A stretch of DNA of 64,000 nucleotides from contig JAIXMP010000046.1 in NCBI GenBank assembly GCA_025677815.1, positions 62,001 to 126,000 of the forward strand, read 5' to 3'. Numbering within the stretch: the first letter of the stretch is position 1; every line of letters begins with the position of its first letter. Origin of the DNA: Phascolomyces articulosus. Its lineage: Eukaryota > Mucoromycota > Mucoromycetes > Mucorales > Lichtheimiaceae. This document shows positions 1-13,889 of this stretch, piece after piece. Under the pieces are notes generated by a model. It worked only from the letters and a program-made list of their open reading frames with translations. It was not told the origin of the DNA and did not search any database. A program made the position numbers and the translations under genes.

Positions 1-1727
1 CGAGAAAAAAGTACGTATATCACCGACTTTTTTTTATGTGGATATATTCGTAATATAAATCAACATTATACCTTTATGTGTCTTTTACTATCGTCTAGTT
101 ATATCATCAGTGAGGTTCAAACCTTCCTATCATAAATAACACCCTTTTTGTTTTTTTTATTACGCAATTCATTTTCTATGCATTTTATAGCATAAAATAT
201 GTATATACTCCTGGTACTTCAATGTCGATTTATTAACTATCTATATAAAAGAATGGTCATGGTAATTAGAGGCATGCAGATGTACAACAAAAAAAAGTTG
301 AGGTCACCTTGTTCTGCGTTCTTACCTGACCAAACACAAATTCAATGTACATATTCAGTTTCCCGGAGTCTATGTTAAATTAACATCTCTGAAATAAATA
401 GTTTATTCAAAAAGAAGAAAAAAGATGACCATCAAGAAATATTCATAACTTACATTTCTTTGATATAGTTATAAAAGAGAACAGTTGTTCGATGTAATAA
501 ATCACCAAGTTTTTCTTTTATTTAAATGTTTTTGTTTAAATGAATCTGACATGAACAATAACTTTTACGATGGACGATTCAAAAAGGAATATTAAACGAA
601 TCAAAACGTCCCAAAATCGAACAACAGATCGATTAATATTCTACTTATTTTATTTTCAAAACCCATGGTTCCTTTTTTTGATTGACGTATTACTGCTGCG
701 CAGATCAATTTTCAGAAATACTCATCATCATAAAAAAGAAACTAGTCATAAAGTCAATAGAGGGATTGTCATTAAGTTATCAAGTCTTTATAATAATAAT
801 AATAAATATAAAGAGATATCCCTCTTTTCAGATGAGAGGACTCTATTGCAACTTTTCAGGAACCTTTTTTATTTATTTATTTAAAGAGTTAACACAAATC
901 GCGTACAGAAACTACTGGACCATCCTGATTTAACCGAGAGGGTGTCTGAAGAAAATAAGAAGAAGAAAAAAACAGTGGAATATCTGATCTAAAGAGAACA
1001 ATATACTATGTAGGAGAGCAGAGTAATTGGAGGCAACGGCTGTGTCGATCCTATAGTTTTATTCTGGCTTTATTAAAAAAAAGTATGTCAAGAGAAAAAC
1101 GATAATCGACCTATTGAAATCCCATTTTTATGACTTGATTTACTCATTTCATGACAAGGGTTGGCCCCTCCAACAAGGGTTGCATCCCTGCAAAGTATAG
1201 GTCCGTGTACCAAGTTGGAGGAAAATAAAGGGAAGTGTAATTTCTGCCGTTTGTTTTATGAAAATTTGTGTTAAAGGAAAAAGAAAGAGCCTGTAAGAAA
1301 AAAAAATGGGACAGGCTTTTATACCTTTTGAAAATTACAACTATGCATATAGGGCAAGGTAAAAATCCTGTTATAGGGACAAAATGACGATGTCATTTGT
1401 TCTATTCCAAGAGTTATACATGTAAGAAAGTCATATTTTTTTTATCATTTCATTTATACATACCTCTTTCTACAATGAATATTTTTTCCTCATACCGTAT
1501 ATCCAAAAATCCGTTTGATTTTATTACCTCATCATCATATAATACACACATAATATAAAATCAAAAAACACACACAATAAATAAATAGTATATAATTTAA
1601 ATGATCTGTTGGTAAGGAAGCTAGTATATATTTTATGATTTGATATAACTATTACGGTATACTATATATGATTATATTATTGGCATAATAATGACGAAAA
1701 AAAAAAAAAGGTCATTGTATATAAAAA
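1..1727. other. Intergenic, no gene seen
   Basis: AT-rich spacer downstream (3') of the first P450. The longer open frames at 570-933 have low-complexity translations full of Asn, Ile, Phe and Tyr, with no splice structure or recognisable domain. I see nothing functional to annotate. Confidence 0.6.
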
Positions 1728-4232
1728 CTATTCCTTGTTTCGAGGTACGAATCGAATCTGGAAAGGTGAGGGACTAGCAACGATAGGTCCTGATAAAGGA
1801 GGAACAGTCTTTAACGATTCTGGAATTTCATTCCCATTTTTATCCAATGCTGGTACAATGTCACATCTGTGGAGAATTCTCACCCAAATATTAAACATTT
1901 GTACTTCGGCCTATCATTATCAACAACAACAAAAAAAGATACATTTAGATGCTGTTTGAAATTGGTTTATATAAATATATATGCTCTTCTTCATAAAAAT
2001 ATTTACCAAGTGAGCTCCAACACAAACGCGTCTATGATGATTGAGGATATAACATAGTACGTATAATTAATACACAATTATTCATTTGAACGAGTTCAAA
2101 AGTTCCTCTACTACTCCTCTTCCTCTTCATTTATATATTACCTGCCCCATCCAAAGTTGAAATGATCACGTTCTTGCACTCCTCCATTGCTTGAGGCAGA
2201 CATAGTTTTATAAGTATCAAGAAATCGCTCAGGTCTAAACTTTTCTGGTTCTGGATATTTAGCAGGGTCCAAATGTGCTTCTATATTATTTGGCATGATC
2301 CAAGTATCTTTTGGTATATACACACCGTTCCACTCAACTACGAAAATATACGTATATATATATATTGTATTATTACCCCTCACGTTTTATACAGCAAAAA
2401 AAAAAAAATAGTCTTAACTACATAGCATGACACTTACAATCTTGAGAAGCAGCGTGCGAAACACCAAATTCTGTTGTGGGTCGTAATCGGAAACACTCTC
2501 TTTGAGTTGCTATCATGTAAGGAACTTGATCTCGTTCCCAAAAGTAGGGAATTCGACCGTTCTTATTGACAAAAGCATCAATTTCTTGTTGAATTTTTTT
2601 CTGGACTTCAGGTTGGGTTGATATTTGGAGAAACCCCCAAGCAATGGTTACAGCTGTAGTATCAGTACCTGCAACAACAACATCATCTACGTATGTATCA
2701 TTGAAATAGTAGAATACATTATGGAAGGTTAGCCATGTAAAACTCATATCGAAATATATATATATATGATTATAAAATTATTCGTAGTTATATCATAATA
2801 CAAAATAAACTTACTAATGGTGGGGAGTATAATATTATGAGGACCGGTCTTTTTGCCTCCATTTAATTCATTATTTAATTCTTTTGCCAGATTATAACCG
2901 CTATCATCTTCAAGTGCCTTTTCAACTAACTCCAAATAAAATGGAATGCAGTGTTTTTCCATATGTTCTGACGCTTCTCTCTTGACACCAAGGAGTGGAT
3001 CCAGAATCTTTAATGCGGGAATAAACATACCACCGACATGCTTAAAGTCTGAGAAGCTCATATTTTTTGTAATGCAGTAAATTGCTTTCTTGTAAAGTGG
3101 ATCATCGATCGATGTGGAACGTACACCAAATGTGGTAAGAAGAATAAAGTTTAGTGACACACGCATAAGGTACGGTAATGGATCAATATTTTCACCGGTT
3201 GAAACAAGATCTGCATATTCATCCGCTTCTTTGTGAAGAAGTGGACTAAATTCTTCCTTGATTATTCTTGGATCCAAAGCATTATCCACTTTATATCACG
3301 TTTTATATACAAAAATAAATAGAGTTGTTGTTGTATATGATTAATAAATATATTTGTTTTTTATATAAACGATGAATAAATAATAAATCATGTATATGTA
3401 CCAATTCTTCTTACTGTGCGCCAATTCAGTTCGTGCGATTGTGCCGAAACGATACCTCTATATAGTTATTAAAGCAATTATTATACATACACTATCATAT
3501 ATATATATATATAAAAGAATAAATAGTAACAAAATAGTATATGGTTACGCTACCTTACACCACCCGATCCGAAATCATGCATGAAAAGACCATCCGGTCT
3601 GTTAGATGTAAATTTTCCATGAGTTACTAGAAGTTCGTGAGTTATATAAGGATCTGAAACCACAAGAGTGTCGTTCACACCTAATTTAATATGGAAAATG
3701 GGACCTAATAATAATAACAACAACACAAGTTCAATTCAATTAATCTCTCATTCTCTCTTGGTTTGTATCCCAATGTCCAATCTAGTTACACTATATAAAG
3801 TAGGGTATACTTACCGAAATCCTGGTGCCATTCGTGAAACCTTTGAACTCTGTCAGATCCAATTGCCAGAAGATGACCTAAACCAAACACAACCATAATA
3901 TATACAAATTAATTATAGCCCTTCTTTATAGGGAGTCCCTCTTCATTTATTTTCATTTTTGTAACATTATCCTCCAAACATTAATTATACTACATACCAA
4001 CAACAGGACGTTTTCCCTTTGGAGAAGGAATTCCAATAAAAGGTATCGGTTTGTCGGATGAAGCTCGTTTTTTCCAAATATTTCTGAGGACGAATAAAGC
4101 AAGTACCACACCAGCAACACCAGCAACTTTGTTACCCCTATCTGATAATGGACTCTTTTCACGGATCCATAATGTCAATTGTTGGATAAGCTTATTATTG
4201 TTATATAAACTTGAGAATGTTAATTCTGACAT
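1728..4232 (-). CDS. Cytochrome P450, intact (nine exons, 540 aa)
   Basis: Membrane-anchored haem-thiolate monooxygenase; substrate unknown. Exons in transcription order: 4232-3998, 3877-3815, 3704-3561, 3455-3402, 3288-2815, 2686-2438, 2337-2142, 2031-2007, 1910-1728. All introns are GT..AG and the frame is open to the TAG. A hydrophobic anchor lies at about residues 35-55. The I-helix has the oxygen-activation motif AGTDTT, the K-helix has ExxR as ECFR (Arg about 390), a PERF-like segment follows, and the haem loop FGWGRRVCVG places the axial Cys at about 475, encoded in a 25-nt exon. Exon 4 was extended to the second donor (GTACAT), because only that donor keeps the frame into exon 5. The family is probably one of the Mucorales-type microsomal P450s (CYP509-like is a guess). 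It is the closest relative in the window of the damaged copy at 55.9-58.3 kb. Endoplasmic-reticulum location and need for a P450 reductase are family knowledge. Confidence 0.93.
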
Positions 4233-7104
4233 TATTTAAACAAGAAAATATCTTTCAATAATTGTTTTTTGATAATACTATAATATTCAAAAATGAAAAT
4301 GAATTACACTATTTATTCATTTTATATATATATATATATATTTTACTCTGTAACATCATGTATATGAGCTGTATCGTAATGATCTTGTTCTCTTCTTACC
4401 AACAATGATTGTATCGCAACTATATTATATATTGGTGCTTTGTTGTCAAACAAAAGTTATTTAATCAGAAAACTACAAGAGGAAAGAAAAAGAAAGACAA
4501 CAATTATTGATGATTTGTTAAATAATTTTTCATGTTTGTTGCAAAGCCCCTCCGAGAATTATTTGTACAACATGAAACTATTTTTATTGATGAATTAATC
4601 TTATAACATTTGAACATATATCAATTATATTTGACATAATTTCTATCCTATTATAATATATCATTAATAATAATGCATCTTTGCTGTATCTATCTTTTAT
4701 AATAAAAAGTAAAACTAGTTAGCCTATTTACTTTTGTTGTAATAATGATAATAAGAATCTAGGTTCTTTATTGAAAGTACTATCACTGTTTGGTATACAA
4801 CATCGTTGTTTATTTATTATTATAATGCTAGGTTATTTTATTGTAGAACAAGGAGTGGTAATGTCTTGGAACGGAACAGTTCTAGTGTAACGATTCATTT
4901 TTTTCCCCAAGGGGCGCAATATATGAGTAAGTTAAGAGGGTAGAAATTAGAAAGTTAATAATAATTATGCGACTTACCACGATAACAAAAACAAGCATCA
5001 CTTGTTATCAATTTTTATATTACAGTTCGTGTAACATAATCCATTTGTTTATTGTCATGCTTTATATTGTGTGATGAATATTAGTCTTTTATACTGCTGA
5101 TAGAACTCTTGTAAGAATTTACAAAAGGTGTATAAACAATTTAATGTGGTGGATAGGACATTTTATTAATATTATAAAGTTTACTGAAAGGCTTTGTACC
5201 TACAATTGCAAGTTCATGTATGGAAAACATTATGATGCTTTTCCCGCCTTATCCATTCATCAAAAGTTATCATATTTAAGTATATGATTCCAATTTTGAA
5301 AGTAATTTATAATAGGAATCGTTGTGTAAACTGCTCAGCCTCCCCCCCCGCAATTACTATCCTCATTCCTGTTAAGCATTACATAGAACAATGGATGAAT
5401 GCTGGTACGTGCTGTAGCCTTTACTATATTTTATGCAACATCTGGTTTGTTATCCGTGAGTGTGTATTTTTTTTTGTAGATTATATACTAACTTACTAAT
5501 TAATTTACAATAATATAAAAAAAAACCTTGTCTTTATACATTTATAAATATTCTCATTCTGTTTCAATATTATTCTAATAGTGGATAAACAAATGCGCCT
5601 ATAGTACAAGTGAATTAAGGTTACCAATGACTTATGGGGTACATGGACTCATTCTGAGCACCATAGTAGTGTAAGGTGTTACCACTTTTTTTTTCCAAAT
5701 CGAGAAATCAATGGTATTACTTACTATTTTGACACTTGACATTTCCAAGAGTTTCAGTAAGCGCCTATTTTAGATAATGATGATTCATTTACTTTTTATT
5801 GTCGTATCGTTTTCTAGATGATTATTGTATAATAGAGACCTATCATAGATAACATGCCTGTCTCTTCATGAAAGCAACGAAGTAATCCCAACTAACAGCC
5901 TATGGACTGGGGAAATCTCAAAGTATATCAATCTGTTACAATTTGGGCAACACGTGGAGGGGGAAGAGGAATAGGATTCCAAAAATTTCGTAAACAAATC
6001 TTAAATTCATTCATGGAGGGAATTTAAATACCTATTGGTATCTCAATTCTTTCTTTTTTTTTTTCAAAAAAAAAAGTCAAGTCCTAGTCATTGAATCTTT
6101 TCTCAAATGACGAAAAAAGAATATTTGTACATACACAGAAAATAGTGGATAAATCTTCTGACAGTGCCAAGGAAGAAAAATGGTTTCCAACTCGTTGGGT
6201 TAGTCAATTTTTTTCTTAATTACTAGTGTAAAAACTTAAATAATATAAGCTTTTTTTTTATAACTGTCCATCCGATTATGAATGCTTTTCAACCAAGAGG
6301 TATAGAATAAGAATTAATTTGGTCACACACATATAATATGTAACTTGGATCCATTGAGTAAAACAAGGGAGTTATATAAATATTTCTAACTTGAGGATAA
6401 CAACAACAATCTTATTTCAAGAGAAGAAAACCGATGATTATTTTCACTGCATTACCACAACGAACGTATAGACATAGAATAATAGTTCGAAGAGAAAATA
6501 AAAAAAAAAAGAAATTGTCAATCCAATCCCCAGTTTTTTATTTATATAAGTGAAGTATAAAAGGGTTCAGCTTCCTTCTTAATATAATACGGATCAAAGA
6601 GCATTTCCATATTGGGAAGGAACTTTTTGATTCTCCTATATATATATTATCCTATAAAAAAGAAAAAAAATGTGGGACAACAGTAGTTCTTATATCGTCA
6701 TTCATGGTAGTCATCGTCGTTGTCGTGGTATTATAAAATAAATGAATCATCCAAAGGTGGTTAATAAATATAGAACAGGGAAGAATATCGAGGATAAACG
6801 GGTGAAAAAAAAAGGGAAAAAAAAAGATATTTTATGCAAATAATGAAAAAACATTTTTTTTCTGCATTTAATAGTAAGAAAATCACTTTCATCTGACTTG
6901 AATTCATAAGGAGGAAAAAAAAATAGCCTTTTTTTTTTATAAAGTGAGGGAGAAGAATAAAGGCATTCTTCTTACTGTTGTTGAACAATGATAATAATAA
7001 ATAAATCGTCGTATTCATAGTATTAATTATTATTGTTTTCAAATGAGTTTCTTTTTTCTTTTTATCTGATCTTATTATTATTATAATATTATTATATATA
7101 ATGA

Positions 7105-7143
<39 letters not shown>

Positions 7144-7749
7144 CTGATGATGATGACAGTAACGATAGTAATTCTTGATCCATTTACTACTAGTTATAAT
7201 ATGGATGATATGAAAAAAAAAGATATAATATATATATATATAAGAAGAATAAATAATACTGCACTGCACGTTCTCTCTCCTTGTTTTCAATTATTGAAAA
7301 CTAGTCATAAGTCATAGAAGTAGTAGTACTAGTAAAAAAGTAGTAGTAGTAATAAGTTACACTATTCTTCTCCCTTTGAATTCCCTCTCCTCTCTCTCTT
7401 TCTTTCTGGTCGCTTCGTCCTCCCCCCTATTTTTATTTTTATTAGCCATCTCAGCTTCTTTTAATAGTTTAATAATTCGTTCTCCATTCTTTTTTTTTTC
7501 CTTTCTTCTTCTTCTTTACCTTTCCTTTCCTTTCAATTCAAAAAAAATAACCCACCATTCTATTTTATATTATAAGAAAAAAAGATTAAGCCCTTCTTCT
7601 TAAGGCCCTTTTTTTTTCATATAATAAAAACCATTCATCAAAAAATCATATAACAAACCCTTGTCGTTCCTTTTTATATTTTTTTAACTCTTTCCTCTCC
7701 TTTTTTTTTCAATTCTTATTTAAAAAACAACAGCAACAACAGAATAACA
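4233..7749. other. Long AT-rich intergenic region and Boi-gene leader
   Basis: No gene was recognised in 3.5 kb. The sequence is AT-rich with many homopolymers. Open frames at 6761-7317 are translations of simple repeats. From about 7330 to 7749 the plus strand is strongly pyrimidine-rich, as expected of a fungal promoter and 5' leader for the gene starting at 7750. Confidence 0.6.
7105..7143. repeat. (ATG)n microsatellite
   Basis: Thirteen perfect ATG units, followed by a further imperfect GATGATG stretch. It produces spurious poly-Met, poly-His and poly-Ser reading frames in the different phases. It lies about 600 bp upstream of the Boi-type gene. Confidence 0.9.
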
Positions 7750-10260
7750 ATGACACACGACGAAATCGTATACGCGATCCATGCATTCATTGCTGAAAAC
7801 GACGACGAATTAAATTTTAATGTGGGTGAACCCATTGTAGTTCTTGAACGAGATGAAAAATATATGGACGGCTGGTGGCAAGTAAGTTTTTTTTTTTTTT
7901 TTCTGTACCTTCTTTTTTTTTTTTTTTTTTTTTTATAAAGATATAACCTTTTTTTTTCTAACCATAAAAATACATAATTAATATAAATTATTATAAAAAA
8001 TAAAATTGGATAATTTTTTTTTCTATATAATGATAGGGCCGTAATGTTCAAGGTCATGTTGGATTGTTTCCTATGAATTATATTTCAACCGAGAAACCTA
8101 TCAATATGACCCCAACGACGACGACAAATAATAATAATAATTCATTATTCGTTTCACCTTCTACTACTTCAACAACAGTAAGTCGAGACGGTATACGAAC
8201 TGAAGAATGGAATACAGCTCAAGTAGCAAGTTGGCTCGAATCAGTCGGATTAGGATCTGTTGCGCCAAACTTTATCGGTAAATAACATCTTTATTTTATT
8301 TTTTATATAATGAAGAAAAAAAAAACACTCAAAAGACTAATAAAAATAATTTAGAACAAGAAATCACTGGTGATATATTATTGGATTTAACTATGGATTC
8401 ACTGAAAGAATTGGGAATTACAATTTATGGAAAACGATATAAAGTAATTCAAGCGATCAATAATGAATTACGTACAACTTCTCCTCTTCCACCCAAACGT
8501 ACTTCTCGATGTCCACCTCCTTCTCCAATTGATTCAGATAATTCACAACGGAATAGTTTAGCTCCTAATACTAAAAATGGAGAACAACATCATCGCCCAG
8601 TCTCTCCACAAAGTTTAGGTGCTTCTTCCTCTTCTATGAGTCGATCCAATACATTCCATAGTATGTCTTCCAAAAAATCAACTTCTTCTTCAGGTACATT
8701 TCGTAGTATGACCACAACAACCAATAACAATCATCTTCATGGAGAAGAGCCGGTTCCTCTTCTTCCAACAACTTCTTCTTCTACTACTACAACAGCAACA
8801 AAAAAATTGACACCTAGTTTATATTCCACTTCTTTATCACCAGGAAAACAACAACAACCATTGGATGGTACATTTTCCAGTGTTCCTTCTTCAACTACTA
8901 CAGGAGGTGGAAATAGTAATCATTGGATGTCTGATTCTAATATTTCCACATCTTCACTTGGTTCTTCTTATGGTGCTATGCCAGATCAACCATTGTAAGT
9001 TTATATTTTATTCCTCTTTATTTTATCCAAAAAAAAAAACATAGATTTACTTTTTATTTCTTCTATGTTTATGTATATATACATGTGAATAGGGATGTAA
9101 ATGCTACTCGAAAATTATCTGTTGCCTCAATTGACCATCAACAGCAACAACAACAAGATGCATTCCAAGCACCAGAACATGAAGGATGGTTACATAAACA
9201 AGGGGATAAATACAAAACATGGAACAAGCGATGGTTTGTTCTTAAAGGACCTAATTTGTTTTATTTCAAAAGTCCTAAAGACGTGCGTATGAAGGGTATC
9301 ATCAATTTACGTGGTTATCGTATTGTCGTGGATGAAACCATTCATAGTGGTAAATATAGTTTCAAGGCACAACATGATCGTGAACGTACTTTTTACTTTT
9401 ATACCGATACAGAAGAATCTATGCGAAAATGGATTCAAGCCTTGATTAAAACGACCATTGCTCGTGACATTAGTAGTACGTTTTTATTTTATTTTATTCT
9501 ATTTTTTTTTATAAAAAAAAAAAAGGAAAATAATCCTCTCCCTTTCATCACTTTGATGAAGCAAAGAAAAAAAAAGGAGATAATAAGCTAATTATTATTA
9601 TTATTATTATTATTAGCACCGGTCATGTCATCCAATCCTGTTGCTACAGTATCATTAGATGTAGCAAGACGAATGCGACCAAGACCTCCTTCGATGTTAA
9701 TGTTTAATAAACAACAACAACCTCCAGCCATACAACAATTACAACAACAAATGAGTATGTTGAGTGAAGAAGAGGAAGAAAAGCATCTTCGCATGAAAGA
9801 AGAAGGAGAAGAAGGAGATATACCAACACATCCTCCACCATCCGTATTTGAACCACGAAGACCTGATTATTATATGGATTGGATTAATGCCAATTTACCA
9901 CCTGGTGAACCTGTAGAAGAATTATCTACAGCCTTTCGAGATGGTGAACGGTTGATTGATTTACTTGAAAATCTAAGTCAAAAACAAGTACGAAGACCTC
10001 CACCTCCTATGGATGGGGATGTGAATAATGAAATGCACATGTTAGATACCATTGTGGCTGCTTTCAAGTTTATGGGTCGAGAAGGTGTAGAAGTGGATGG
10101 TCAATATACAATCAAAGGTAATATAAGACACCTCTCTTTTATCCTCATTATATTGTTAGACTAATAGTTTTTTCGATTTTTTTTAGATGTATTTGCTGGT
10201 GATGAAGATAAAATCATGAATATGATTGATGCTATCAAAACTTGGAGTGCTACTCTTTAA
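7750..10260 (+). CDS. Boi1/Boi2-like polarity scaffold: SH3-SAM-PH plus C-terminal CH-like region
   Basis: Six exons: 7750-7881, 8037-8277, 8355-8994, 9093-9475, 9617-10117, 10187-10260, giving 656 aa. An SH3 domain occupies about residues 4-63 (ALYDF-type start seen as AIHAF, GWWQG, GLFPMNY). A SAM domain is at about 101-165 (WNTAQVASWLESVGL). A Ser/Thr/Pro-rich linker follows, then a PH domain at about 367-465 (EGWLHKQGDKYKTWNKRWF). SH3-SAM-PH is the order of yeast Boi1/Boi2, which bind Cdc42/Bem1, Rho3 and exocyst partners at growing tips. Residues about 546-654 (DYYMDWINANL, FRDGERLIDLLENLS, then a KDVFAGDEDKI segment) look like a calponin-homology fold, which yeast Boi proteins lack. The poly-Q and poly-E tracts between PH and CH are low complexity. 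Intron 1 is packed with T runs. Confidence 0.9.
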
Positions 10261-10666
10261 AATATTTTATATACTTTAGTGAATTATTTAACTTATACCT
10301 CTCTTTTTATATTTTTTTTTGCTTTTTTTTTTTTTTGTTTCCACACACACACCTTTTTTTTCATCTCATATTTCATGAACGCTTTTCTTTCTCTTCACAT
10401 ATTATTATATACATATTGTTATTAATTGTTTTTTTTGTTACAATGCAAAAACATCCATCCACCCACACACACACACACACACTCTCTCTCTCTCTCTCTT
10501 TTTCTTCTTCTTTCCCCATTTTATACATATTATTTATTTCAGTCGTCTGTCTCTTAAAAAAAAATCCCATAATCTTTTCTTACGTCAAAAAAAAAAAAAC
10601 TTGTTTTTTATTCCCTTTCCTTTTTTGTTGTTTTTATTTTTCAAATAATAATAATAATAATATAAA
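10261..10666 (+). promoter_or_regulatory. Pyrimidine-rich spacer and leader upstream of COX19
   Basis: About 400 bp between the Boi stop and the COX19 start. It is almost entirely T and C on the coding strand, with CA and CT microsatellites at 10463-10500. It probably holds the Boi 3' end and the COX19 promoter and 5' leader. No individual element is resolved. Confidence 0.45.
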
Positions 10667-11216
10667 ATGAGTTACGGTCGACCTCCTAATATTGAAGCAT
10701 TTAGTGGATCGCCACCATTGTTTGGAAGTTTTCCATTAGATCATGAAGGTAATAATAATCTTCTCTATTTATAATTTATTTGACATTCCCCCCCTCTCCG
10801 TCATGGAGATTTGATAGTCGACATTGGGTTATTCAATCAATATAAATACAACGCGCTTTGGTATATTCATTATTTAGGTGAATGCAAAGACTTTATGAAA
10901 GAATATGTGAAATGTTTAAAACAACACAAGAATAATAATGGAGAATGTCGTCATTTATCGCGAGCTTATTTACAATGTCGAATGGACAAGTAAGTTATTA
11001 TTTTATTTATTTATTTATTTATTTTATGGGTCCCCTTTTTTTATTTTTTTTAAAAAAAAATATGCATAAAAAATCTCATTCCTATTTTTTTTTTTCTTTT
11101 CTAGGGGATTAATGGATAAAAATGATATGAATAATCTTGGATTTGCAGATTTAAAGGATAATAACAATAAAAAACAAAATGAAAACGATAACAAGGATCA
11201 GAAGGAATCGTCATAA
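10667..11216 (+). CDS. COX19: Cox19, mitochondrial intermembrane-space copper/COX assembly factor
   Basis: Three exons, 10667-10748, 10878-10989 and 11105-11216, give 101 aa. The protein has the twin CX9C (CHCH) pattern: Cys30-x9-Cys40 and Cys51-x9-Cys61. Around it are the Cox19 hallmarks GSFPLDHEGEC before the first pair and CRMDKGLMDKN after the last, then a GFADL motif. The length matches the family. Known role: a small intermembrane-space protein, oxidatively folded by Mia40, needed to metallate cytochrome c oxidase with copper. The C-terminal tail is Asn/Lys/Asp-rich and not conserved. The gene is too small and too interrupted to appear as one long open frame. Confidence 0.95.
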
Positions 11217-11949
11217 ATAATAAAAAAACGTTAAGTTTTTTGGGATTGTATATATACATATTATTATAAAAATTGTAATATATTTTTGTTTTGTAAGAGT
11301 AACACGTATTTTTTGAATTTTTGTTTATATTTACAATAACCGAAAGGAAGAGAAAGGTTTTCTGTAGGTTTTTTTTTCGGGTAAGTATACAATATATAGA
11401 GATGACAAGGACATCGTGTAAATAAGATCATTGAAGATTGGGAAATGGTAACACAAGTTTTTTTTTTTTGGATAATTAGACACTCAAATAAACATTATGA
11501 AATATGATTGCTAATCCAGAGTGTCACTTGCATCAAAATTAGTGACTTCTCTATCAGAATCTTGAGTGTTATCAGTTTCCATTGTGATCAATACGTTGGT
11601 AAAATCAAAAGAGGACAGGTGTTCCCAACAATAATAATGCTCAAAAGTAGTAGAGGAAGTACAATTGCCTATTGTCACAATATCTTCCTTGATGAATATC
11701 CAATTTGAGGGCTAGAGAAGACACAATAGAACATAATGAAACCTATGGTTCAATCATAGATAATCTGATGAGCTTGGAAATCCAACTTTGAATGGTGTAG
11801 AGACTCAAAGGCTTATTTGGCTGTAAAGAGTTGATAAAGAGGGTATTAGCTTGGCAAGATTAACCATGTTATTTGGCTTGAGGCCCAGTAGAAGGAGCGG
11901 ATAAAGAAAGAGTGGTGTTATCAAAGAAAGCTTATTTTCCAAACTAAAT
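11217..11949. other. Spacer with possible remnant of a mobile element
   Basis: No intact gene. On the minus strand at about 11,540-11,720 a short open stretch reads like coding sequence (acidic, Ser/Thr/Asp-rich) but has no clear start. It may belong to the transposon relic to its right. The left boundary of that relic is not visible; I found no matching terminal repeat. Confidence 0.35.
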
Positions 11950-13889
11950 AGTTTTCATGGTACCAGTTTTTGAGGGTAAGAAACACTGTTGAATTAGTAT
12001 AAAGGGGATATTAACAAGAAATAATTTTTTGGTTCTGCTTTATATCAGTATGGATGATCTTCATTTAGTACACAACGTCGCAAAACCCATATAGAAAATG
12101 GTTTCCAATGTCTTCCCCAATTCAACTGTACCATTCGGATTAACAAAGGATTCCATGACAAAGATCGGAAAGGCGATTGTTGGTTCGTCATCTACAATTC
12201 CTTCTGGTGTATTTGAAGGCGACTTCCGTGGTAATACTTTTAATTTATACTAGTAACTTATAATTTATTGCTATTTTATCCTAACAATTACTTTGATTAC
12301 CTCCTATTCGAGTAGACATGTATGCCAAGTATAGTGATATGAGAAGTGTTGATTGGGTTGTTTGGTTTCTCTTTGTTCTTCCAACCGTTGTTTGCGATGA
12401 GATTTTCGATAATAGTAAAGGGTCTGATGATACAAAAGAAGCAATTGATGCCCTGGCATCTTTAATAAAAGGCTATGCTATTGCTATGTCATACTACATC
12501 GACTAGGATGATTCTAACGAAATGAAAAGGAATAAACATTTAAAATAATGGCTAAATATTATCAAGTGTGAATAGTGTGTACCAATGTTATACTTATATG
12601 TTGTTTTTTTATACATTACGCACGATTAGCTGCTTTGCTGAATGGCATAAGTATATGTACAACGAATTGCCTGGTAATTTGTACAGATCTAATATGTACT
12701 ACATGTGTATACATACAGAACGGATAGTTTCCAAACTTGGTCCTCTTCGATCTATCTCTGCAAGATCAATGGAAAGAGCCATCGGTATGTTGGTATTAAA
12801 ACACATGTCTTATAACGAACCAATTATAACTTATAATAGTTAAATTTTTGTAATATAATCAACAGTGATATTAATTAACGTACTTGTTGAACTTAGGTTC
12901 TGTTAAACGTTTTGTTCGCAGCAGAAAAGAGCCCGAAAAAAAAATTGCAAGTTATTCATCATTGCGACAACAAGCTTGCCGTTATTTTAACCTGCAATAT
13001 GTTGATGGAGAAGATGAAGCTGTAGAGATTGCAGAAGAAGATGGTGGTATAAATGAAGAAGTTGTAATACATGAACGGCCTAGTGATATATACACTATTT
13101 CGTCTGTAATAAGCAACGAGAATATCGAAGATGATACACAAAACATTCCAGAGTTATGGGGTTTGATTTACAACAAAACCATAGATGATTTCTCGGATGT
13201 GAAGCTTCATCAACATCTTATTAAGTATTGGAAACGTCGTTTTCTCAATGATAACATACCAAAGGATTATAATCTAAATGAGAAGATACTTATTAGGAAA
13301 CAAAATGTTTATATCAGGCACTAGATATGACAGCTTATACCATAAGAAAAAAACAAAGAAAGCCCTGTCACTTTGTTAAATTAAGCGTCCCTGTAGATCC
13401 ACAGGCAAAACGCCCTAAAGCAAGGGTCCAATCACATTATGAAATTTACTTCGCCGAAATACTTTCTTTTTCGTGCATAACTACAAAGGTAAAAATACAA
13501 TGATAAAGGGGGAGAAGAATGGGAGGATAAGTAAATAGTAAATAACTATTTACTATCTTACTTGCCACATGCAGCATCTGAATCAGCAATTTTTTACAAC
13601 CAGATACAGAAGAAATATTATGCCTTGTTGACGTTTATGAAGGTGTGGGTCACAGCCATGGTGGCGGTTATTATGGTGGGCGTACAATTGGAAGCGAAAA
13701 CAGAACCTTCGGGTGCTCGAAGGCAATTTTATCGACGGTCATGCTGGAATTATTACTGTACCTAAAAGAACCATCAAAATCACCAGTGAAAAAGGAGAAG
13801 AAGAAGAGGTACAAACATTCCGTCATTATTATATATTTCCTGATATGATTCCCAATACGGGTATTGTTGGAAATATAAACCGTATTTAA
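11950..13889 (+). pseudogene. Decayed transposase-like gene (Mucorales transposon, DUF4218/tnp2-like region)
   Basis: Several coherent stretches read in order on the plus strand but are broken by stops and frame changes. SMDDLHLVHN at about 12,049 is followed by an in-frame stop. At 12,098-12,506 a segment is spliced by a good GT..AG intron and contains VDWVVWFLFVLPTVV. At about 12,720-13,324 is LGPLRSISARSMERAIG followed, after a clean intron, by SVKRFVRSRKEPEKK. A frame change near 13,310-13,360 leads to KPCHFVKLSVPVDPQ. Further pieces run to a TAA at 13,889. The 'LGPLR..S.RSMERAIG' signature is one I associate with the large CACTA-like transposase proteins of Mucorales. Introns are still recognisable, so the decay is moderate. 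No complete catalytic domain was confirmed. Confidence 0.6.

Noticed and set aside
114..123. GGTTCAAACC resembling a tRNA T-arm
   Set aside because: No acceptor stem, D-arm or anticodon arm could be placed at the right distances upstream.
3402..3415. First donor (GTAAGA) after exon 4 of the intact P450
   Set aside because: Using it shifts the frame. The donor 13 nt further on (GTACAT) keeps the frame and restores the conserved sequence, so the gene is intact.
7081..7317. Open frames with poly-Met, poly-His and poly-Ser
   Set aside because: They are translations of the ATG microsatellite in different phases.
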